A stretch of 64,000 bases of DNA from Leishmania mexicana MHOM/GT/2001/U1103 (lineage: Eukaryota > Euglenozoa > Kinetoplastea > Trypanosomatida > Trypanosomatidae), in NCBI RefSeq assembly GCF_000234665.1, contig NC_018324.1:2106428-2170427 (forward strand). Reading direction: 5' to 3'. Positions 58,164 through 64,000 of this stretch are shown in pieces. The notes below the pieces were generated by a model, which ran no database searches, was not told where the DNA came from, and saw only the letters and a list, made by a program, of their open reading frames with translations. Within the stretch, counting starts at the first letter, position 1. Each line of letters starts with the position of its first letter. Made by a program: the position numbers and the translations under genes.

Positions 58164-60194
58164 CTACGCGTCGGCAATGGGGGAAAGCGCCAAGCTCCGC
58201 AGACTCGGGGTGCCGATGCCCAAGTTGTAGCCGTAGTAGTACCCGCCAGCCGAGATGGAGCCTAGGTGGCCCACCGACGAGTTTGGCGAGGCGTCGCTAC
58301 CTCTCTGTCCTGGGGAGTGCTGAAGCGAGTAGGAAGCGAGGCTGTATGCATCCTGGCCCTGGGACGCGTAGGGGTCTGCAGGCGACCCCTCCGAGTTACG
58401 TGTGCCGGCGTTCTGCGATGGCGGCTGCGACGAGGCCGAGTCTGAGTAGTTGTGGAAGCTCGAATCGCGGTGGTGCGCTTCGGTGGACTGACGCAGCGAG
58501 GGATGGCAAAAATCCGCAATGTTGGATGAGGACGATGTGGACGCGCTGCTGTCAGAGGGGATCGGTTGCAAAGCCTGCAACAGATTCGCCCGCGACGCCG
58601 CGCTCGCGCGGTCGTCACGACCGAGGATCGCCGCTGCAGTTGGGTTGCTTCCAGCAGCACACACTCTGGTGGAAGCCGTGGCAAAGGGAGAGGGAGTGCT
58701 CATCGACCGCACGCTAATAGGCTGGCGGCCACCGAGGATCACGCCTGCTCTGTACGGGCTCGGGATCACTGCCTGCAGCGCATTTTGCAGTTCTGCCGCA
58801 TCCCCCTCCGTGCTCTCCTCAGATGTGCTTCTCGGGGATGACGCATGCTCGTGCGCAGGCGAGAGTGCACTTGTTTGCAGAGCCAACTGGTTGTGACGCT
58901 GTTGCGAAGAGGGGAGTTGCACTGATGGTGCCGGCGATGGCGTTGACGTAGTTTGGACTGCCCTCGCTGCTTCTGTTGCGCCCTCTGGCACATGGCTCAA
59001 CGCAGGGGAGCTGTAGGCCGACTGCAGGGCGCTGTAGTTGTATATGCCCTGTTCACTATGGATGATGCTGCTCGCAACACTACCACGTTGCAAGGAGCCG
59101 GTTTGCACGGAGGCGCGCTTGATGGACACGGGGGACTCGGCCAGCGTGCTCGGTGCCTCGCAGCCGGGGGAAAAGGCTGGGAGGCTGTACTGATCTGTCG
59201 CTTCTTCTGGGTTTCGAGCAGCGCGGTGCCCGACCTCCTGCTCTGACGGCGCCAGCTGCAGTTTGCATGAGGTGAGGCTGGTTGACTGGCACGGCGGAGA
59301 GGCGGCCGCGGCCGGCTCCGTCGCTGGGGCAACTTTCTTCTTTGGACTCGAAACTGTGGCCGCGTCCATGACATTCGTGCGATGCATTTTTGACCGTGAC
59401 AGCGATGTGGTCGCCGACCGGGTCTGCGACGTTGCCAGCGGCGTGACATTGCTGCGGTCTGGGGAGTTCTCCTGCTCGGTTACCGCTGGTGGCTCCTCTC
59501 GTGTTGGCGTCACGTGAAGGGAGTCCTCGCTCGCACGTCGCTCGCCGGTAAAGAGGGTTTCACCTTGCCCCTGCGCCATCGCGGACTCAGTGCGCTTCTC
59601 GTGGCCATTCTTTTTCAGCACCGCAGGCGTCGGGGAGGAGGGGGAGGTAAAAGACGGCGAGGATGTGCGTGCCGGTCCCGCATCCTTGTGCGACGGGAGG
59701 CTTGTTGGCTGGTTGCCCTGATTGTGTGACGAGGATATGGGAAGCGAGGCGTCGGAGGATCTCTGTGACTGGCTCCTTGATGGCGCGGCATGTGAGCTAG
59801 ATCGAGAATTAGATGAGGCGGCTCTGCGAGATGAGGCACGTCGGAGATTTCTGCTTGAACGGCGGTGGCGGCGTGACGACTGTTGTCTTCGCTGACCGTG
59901 GGAGAGTTCTGCATTGTTGCGTTGCTGCTGCTGCTGCTGCTGCGCCAGAAGCAGTTGCATCAGCGGTAGCAACTCTTTGTACGAGTCCAAGGTGTTTTTT
60001 AAATCTGTCGGGATGCCGGAGCTTGGCACTGTAGAAAGCGGTGCCACCTGCAGTGGTTCTACGTGGCTGCTGTGGTGGTGTGAATCGGGTAGAGGTGCCT
60101 CCATCACCTGTGTCACACGGTGCACCATGAGGCGCAGCCGCATCACCTCTGCACTGAGGTGCTCCACCTCCTGTTCAAGAATATCCATGTACAT
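58164..60194 (-). CDS. Ser-rich, largely disordered hypothetical protein with N-terminal coiled coil
   Basis: Predicted 676-residue protein. Residues 1-33 have heptad-spaced leucines (M-D-I-L-E-Q-E-V-E-H-L-S-A-E-V-M-R-L) and should form a short coiled coil, suitable for dimerisation. A glutamine run of seven lies near 85-91, followed by an Arg/Ser-rich stretch (about 101-150). The remainder is dominated by Ser, Pro, Ala, Thr and Gln without a globular domain. The last 60 residues contain a Tyr/Gly patch (G-G-Y-Y-Y-G-Y-N) and a conserved-looking end (S-L-R-S-L-A-L-S-P-I-A-D-A). The unbroken frame and coding bias support a gene. It may be a phosphorylated scaffold or a cytoskeleton-associated or RNA-granule protein, which is speculation. 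Confidence 0.82.
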   Translation of the reverse strand: MYMDILEQEVEHLSAEVMRLRLMVHRVTQVMEAPLPDSHHHSSHVEPLQVAPLSTVPSSGIPTDLKNTLDSYKELLPLMQLLLAQQQQQQQRNNAELSHGQRRQQSSRRHRRSSRNLRRASSRRAASSNSRSSSHAAPSRSQSQRSSDASLPISSSHNQGNQPTSLPSHKDAGPARTSSPSFTSPSSPTPAVLKKNGHEKRTESAMAQGQGETLFTGERRASEDSLHVTPTREEPPAVTEQENSPDRSNVTPLATSQTRSATTSLSRSKMHRTNVMDAATVSSPKKKVAPATEPAAAASPPCQSTSLTSCKLQLAPSEQEVGHRAARNPEEATDQYSLPAFSPGCEAPSTLAESPVSIKRASVQTGSLQRGSVASSIIHSEQGIYNYSALQSAYSSPALSHVPEGATEAARAVQTTSTPSPAPSVQLPSSQQRHNQLALQTSALSPAHEHASSPRSTSEESTEGDAAELQNALQAVIPSPYRAGVILGGRQPISVRSMSTPSPFATASTRVCAAGSNPTAAAILGRDDRASAASRANLLQALQPIPSDSSASTSSSSNIADFCHPSLRQSTEAHHRDSSFHNYSDSASSQPPSQNAGTRNSEGSPADPYASQGQDAYSLASYSLQHSPGQRGSDASPNSSVGHLGSISAGGYYYGYNLGIGTPSLRSLALSPIADA

Positions 60195-60860
60195 GGTAAT
60201 GAAAACAACCTCCTCTCGTGCTGCTAGACGCGACTGCTAGAGAGAAAGCAAGCATATGAGTGCACACATAATAGAGGCACGCCAACGCTCGTGGACAGAG
60301 ACTTGCTGAGGGTTGTCTGCTACCCGCTTCCTCCTCCCCTCGAACAAGAGCAGAAAAACAAAGTGCGCAGCAGCGAGTCGGTGCATCACACGAGCCAATG
60401 AAAACGCAAAGAGTGCAACGGAGGAAGGATAATGGGATCGATGAAGGAGGTGCGCATCTGACGGGTTTGCCCCGCTCCGCCGCGATCAAACAGAGGGCAG
60501 GCGCGTTCGTCGAAGGGGACAGTCGCATACCACAGAAATCGGTCATCGTATGACACGTGCACGCGTGCTAGAGTGTGCCCCTTTTCATGGGAGTGTGACT
60601 TGCCCACATGGCGCCGGTGCACCTCCAGAAGAGGCAACGACAAAAGCAACATGCTGCACCGCGAGAGAGTCTTCTAGGGTTTTACTTACACGTTCACTCC
60701 ATCACACGACGTGTATCAGAGGAGGGACTGCGAGCGGTGAGATGGAACGACAGAAGCGCAAAGAGCGCGTGACGATGCAACGTCACGTGGGTCACTGTCG
60801 ACGACCACCGTCGCCACGCGTCTGGCACCCATCGTGTGACAGGGCGTCGCCACAGCTGCT
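60195..60860. other. Spacer downstream of the PUS7-like gene
   Basis: Mixed sequence with no strong repeat; presumed 3' untranslated region of the PUS7-like gene and leader of the Ser-rich gene. No gene. Confidence 0.7.
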
Positions 60861-62903
60861 TTACTCATCCTCAGTCCCTGAATCTTTGCCTTGACCGTTC
60901 TCCGTCGTGGGAATGCAAAACTCTCGTAGCACACTCGTCGCGTAGCTGCCGGGAGGCAGTGAGAAGGTGGCGACCACGACTTGCAGCGGCCCCGTCGGTT
61001 CCAGCCCCGTTGCCCCGTTGCCGGCGCTGCTGAGCGCCGGTGTCACGATGCCTTCCGCGTCGCAGTGTTTCTCCCAGTCGGACTTCAGCACAGGGGTTCG
61101 CCAGCCTGCCACGATCTCCGCACGCAGTGAAAACTCCTTGGGTCGCACCCCCAGCGCGCGGTACGTGCCGTGGAAGTGAAACACCTTCATCAGCGCCAGC
61201 GCCTCCTTCGACGCAAAGTTGATGCCCAGCGCCGCGAGCACAGCATCGTAGTCGTCTCGCGTGCAGCCGATGGAGGAGGGGTACACGAGATCTTGATCTG
61301 GGCCTGGGACCGGCAGAAGGACGTCCTCCAGGCCGAAATGCGCGCACTCGTCTTCGCTTGTCAGACGACGGACAGCCGGGAGTTTGGACTTATCAGAATT
61401 CGGCGTTGGACGCGCATCCCTGTCCGCCACGCGCTCCTGATACGTCGATTCAAACACGAGATCGCCAACCTCAGCGTGTGCTCGACTCTTGTCGGACAGC
61501 CGCGACGAGGCCAGCAGGTTCCATACGAGACTCTGCACAGAGTGAAAGTACATCATTCCCATGGTACGTGAGATGGCCTGCAACGAGCCCAGGTAGTCGT
61601 TCGGATTCGTCGACAGGTGTTTGAGAATGTCGCGTTCCTGGTAGCAATAGTACGGAACTGCCTGAAGCGCTGCCGCGCAGTCACTCGCGTCAAAGAGCTC
61701 CACTACCCGCTGCATCTCCGGCACCATGTGCGCCTTTGACTCCAGGATCAAGCGAAGGCCCTCGCGAAGGCGCCCCTGCAGGAACTGGATGCCAACGTCA
61801 CTGGTCAATATGCTTGTCGTGCCAAAGCGCTGAGGGCCAAAGTAGTTGATGACCCCTACCTCTTGCACGACGCGCTCTACCTCGTGCAGGTCCTGAGCCG
61901 TGAGCACATGGCACACGGAGGTCTCGCTTTCGGCGGCCGATGGCGCGGCAGAGAACATGCGGAGAGCGATGCGAAACTGGTTCCCGAGAGCGTCGCCGAG
62001 GCGCAACCCATGTTTCTCCTCCGTGAAACTGCAGACCTTGATGACGTTGTGTGCTCCAAAAGTGCGACTGTTGATCGTCTTGAGCCGCTCCACTGTTGTT
62101 TCGCGTACTGCAACGCGTTGCAGCGTGACGGCCCGCTTGTCCTTGGTGCCGCAGAACTGCAGTTGTCGCGAGGAGAGCTTCAGGTGGTGGGCGAGCATGC
62201 GCAGCGCCTGGTTGCTGTCCGTGTTCTCCTTGTAAAGCGTAAAATGGTGGTACCTGGGCTCTGGGCGACTGGTGCGAGAGCGGCGACGCTCTTCCCGACG
62301 ATCGGCGGCGTTCGCTTTTACGACAGTCACAACCCCATCCACCGTGTTGCTCACGTGCGTGCCACCGAGACAGGTCTTGATGGCCTTGTGAAGCGCGGCG
62401 CGCTTCTCCTTGTCGGTGACACTTGGCAGCGGAATCGACTTGGCTGCACCGGCCAGTCCGGTACGCAGGTTCACAAGGTCCTCGGTGCTGATCAGGGGGC
62501 CGATCACCTCCTCGACGGTGCTGTACGGTACCGGCGCGCTCGCATCCGCGACATTTGGGGCGACTGCCGTTTCATCATGGCTTTCCTGGGCGTCACGAGG
62601 ACGCTTTGGGGAGCTGACGATTACTCCGTTCCGCGCAGAATCATCTCCAGTCTTGGTTGAGGCACTGCCGTCTAGCTCGAGCACAAGGGGAGCACCATCG
62701 CCGTAAAAGGCGGGCAGCTCACGTACTTCAAAGTCCGTGTAGAGTGTCTTGAGCGAAGCGACAGGGAGCGACAGAGCAACGTCGCACCTGGCATCGTCGC
62801 GGTACAGCGCCACAAGTCGCCGTTTTGCGCCAATGCTCTCCTCGCGTGCGGTGTGCCGGCGTATCACCGTGGAGAGAAACTGCGACAGTTGATCGAGGTT
62901 CAT
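60861..62903 (-). CDS. PUS7: TruD/PUS7-family pseudouridine synthase
   Basis: Predicted 680-residue enzyme that isomerises uridine to pseudouridine; PUS7 modifies tRNA position 13 and sites in snRNA and mRNA. The catalytic motif F-C-G-T-K-D-K-R-A-V-T has its nucleophile at Asp255. Other TruD blocks are visible: N-Y-F-G-P-Q-R-F-G near 353-361, and a C-terminal R-A-L-G-V-R-P-K near 580-590. An N-terminal segment with I-G-P-L-I-S-T-E-D-L precedes the catalytic core as in PUS7, and a TruD insertion lies between the motifs. The ATG at 62903 is used; the frame upstream runs through low-complexity leader sequence. Length is close to that of human PUS7. Nuclear location is likely, but no signal settles it. 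Confidence 0.92.
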   Translation of the reverse strand: MNLDQLSQFLSTVIRRHTAREESIGAKRRLVALYRDDARCDVALSLPVASLKTLYTDFEVRELPAFYGDGAPLVLELDGSASTKTGDDSARNGVIVSSPKRPRDAQESHDETAVAPNVADASAPVPYSTVEEVIGPLISTEDLVNLRTGLAGAAKSIPLPSVTDKEKRAALHKAIKTCLGGTHVSNTVDGVVTVVKANAADRREERRRSRTSRPEPRYHHFTLYKENTDSNQALRMLAHHLKLSSRQLQFCGTKDKRAVTLQRVAVRETTVERLKTINSRTFGAHNVIKVCSFTEEKHGLRLGDALGNQFRIALRMFSAAPSAAESETSVCHVLTAQDLHEVERVVQEVGVINYFGPQRFGTTSILTSDVGIQFLQGRLREGLRLILESKAHMVPEMQRVVELFDASDCAAALQAVPYYCYQERDILKHLSTNPNDYLGSLQAISRTMGMMYFHSVQSLVWNLLASSRLSDKSRAHAEVGDLVFESTYQERVADRDARPTPNSDKSKLPAVRRLTSEDECAHFGLEDVLLPVPGPDQDLVYPSSIGCTRDDYDAVLAALGINFASKEALALMKVFHFHGTYRALGVRPKEFSLRAEIVAGWRTPVLKSDWEKHCDAEGIVTPALSSAGNGATGLEPTGPLQVVVATFSLPPGSYATSVLREFCIPTTENGQGKDSGTEDE

Positions 62904-63538
62904 TGTACCCGTTGGGCAGACTCCGCGCCTGCGCTGCGGCGTCGGCGTGCACGGGCAGTCGCGCGAGCGAGGATGAGTCCGGTTCAAGTAAGAATGCAAC
63001 GGGAAGGAGAGAGCGAGAAGGAGGGAGGGATGGGACACCCAAGAAGGGAGATGAGCAGAGGAGGAAAAAGATGGCGACGAAAAGGCAAGTCAGAGAGGCG
63101 ACAGACTCTGCCGCACGCACAACCAAAAAAGACGCGTCATGAGATGCGTACGTTTCCTCTTGAGCAGGTCCTTGCTCATCCAGCGGCGGCACGCTCTCTC
63201 AAACGCCGTTGTGCTCCTTTTGGAGGCGTACCCGCCCCTGCCCACACACTGGGAGGGAGGGGGAGTGGGGGGGGGGCCAAAGAGAAAATGTCTTCTCCCA
63301 TCTGTGTCACTCGACGAGCTGCGCCACATCGCATCAGAGCAGGTTGGCGCGCACCCACATACATACCCGAATAGCACGGGCTCAACAAGCCGGGCACCGT
63401 CACGCAACGCGCGCACATGGGGTAGACACGACAAGGGAGAGCAGACAATCGAGCACGCACACCTGCACGCACTAAAAGAATCTCCCATCAACGTCGGCGC
63501 AACACGCAGCAGCGCTCCATTCCACGCGTATGTCGGCC
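62904..63538. other. Spacer upstream of the PUS7-like gene
   Basis: The purine-rich block at 63000-63085 reads as a strong pyrimidine tract on the minus strand and probably serves as the PUS7 acceptor. A G-run lies at 63268-63276. No gene. Confidence 0.75.
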
Positions 63539-64000
63539 TCAAATCAGCTTCTCCCACCTCTCGACGATCAGCGGCAGTTCGTGTGCCACCCGCTGCGCAG
63601 CAGATGGGAGGTACAAGCGACCTTCGCATGCCCACTGCGAGAGTGTGAAGAGCAGGTGGAAGAAGTTCTTGTTGGCCGCACTTCCCTTCGCGGTCGAGAG
63701 GACGGACGAGACCAGGCGGCCCATCTCCTGGTGTTCCGTTGATGTCACCCAGCCGGGCCCAGCCAAGACGGGCTGCTCGGCCGACACCGCGTAAGGGCCG
63801 CGTAGGGCACGCGATGTGGAATGTTTGCCACCCGCTGCGCCCCTCTTCGTCGTGCTCTCGGGCGTCGCCGCCACCGTCATCTCCTTCTCGCGATCTTGCA
63901 GCCACGTTCGCAACTCCACCGAGGCGGCCTGTGCCATGCTACGCAGCTGTTTTGAAGCAGCGTCGTAGGCGGCACGCTCTCCGCGCTGCCCATACCCGTT
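63539..64000 (-). CDS. 3' part of a hypothetical gene cut by the window edge
   Basis: The frame ends at 63539 and is still open at 64000. The 21 codons above the first visible ATG (63937) read A-A-Y-D-A-A-S-K-Q-L-R-S in an amphipathic pattern, so the gene almost certainly continues beyond the window. The visible 153 residues are helical, with a polar Gly/Ser-rich middle and a C-terminal block F-F-H-L-L-F-T-L-S-Q-W-A-C-E-G-R-L-Y-L. I recognise no family from this fragment. Confidence 0.75.
   Translation of the reverse strand, partial: NGYGQRGERAAYDAASKQLRSMAQAASVELRTWLQDREKEMTVAATPESTTKRGAAGGKHSTSRALRGPYAVSAEQPVLAGPGWVTSTEHQEMGRLVSSVLSTAKGSAANKNFFHLLFTLSQWACEGRLYLPSAAQRVAHELPLIVERWEKLI

Noticed and set aside
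1..64000. Strand-switch region or change of transcription direction
   Set aside because: Every supported gene is on the minus strand; the plus-strand signals near 21 and 26 kb are too weak to define a switch.

Overview
The window reads as nuclear DNA of a trypanosomatid of the Leishmania type (Leishmaniinae; species not resolved). All 24 protein genes I can support lie on the minus strand. They are intron-free and separated by 0.5-2.9 kb of low-complexity spacer rich in CA/GT, TA, poly-purine and poly-pyrimidine runs. Upstream of several genes the minus strand shows a pyrimidine tract followed by AG, as expected for spliced-leader trans-splicing of a polycistronic RNA polymerase II transcript. 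I see no bacterial-style operons, introns, tRNA or rRNA genes, CRISPR arrays or intact transposons. Transcription runs from the right edge to the left edge, so the gene at the right edge is upstream. Several reading frames could be extended upstream only through non-ATG codons or across a likely splice acceptor. In those cases I chose the first sensible ATG after the acceptor.

Layout, left to right. 0.9-7 kb: a PAQR-type membrane protein, a PCIF1-family cap adenosine methyltransferase and phosphoseryl-tRNA(Sec) kinase. 7.7-19 kb: a 1301-residue unrecognised protein, a mitochondrial M24 aminopeptidase (ICP55/XPNPEP3-like), a p24/emp24 cargo receptor and an ARMC1-like protein. 19-28 kb: a sparse region with a 100-N assembly gap, a 565-residue unknown protein and a membrane-anchored NERD-domain protein. 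28-41 kb: isoleucyl-tRNA synthetase with an in-frame mitochondrial extension, a ZSWIM7/SWS1-like SWIM protein, an L-type cyclin, a canopy/saposin-like secretory protein and a FAD-dependent oxidoreductase. 41-54 kb: a DHX35-like DEAH helicase, two mitochondrial or membrane unknowns, an ASCC2-like CUE protein and a DCN1-like neddylation factor. 54-64 kb: an 88-residue basic unknown, a 670-residue helical-repeat unknown, a serine-rich disordered protein, a TruD/PUS7 pseudouridine synthase and the 3' part of another gene.

The content leans towards RNA metabolism and translation: cap methylation, L-type cyclin (CRK9 partner), DEAH helicase, PUS7, IleRS, PSTK and ASCC2. Trypanosomatid neighbours are usually co-transcribed without being functionally linked, so this clustering should not be read as a pathway operon.

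The most notable non-coding feature is a 224-bp inverted repeat, identical by eye, at 274-497 and 33849-34072. It brackets about 33 kb. A shorter third copy near 41.3 kb lacks the inner part of the element. A SIDER2-like stretch lies at about 47.6-48.0 kb. Two spacers (about 20.9-21.84 kb and 26.0-26.2 kb) carry plus-strand acceptor-plus-ATG arrangements that run against the gene cluster; these are the least explained features here.
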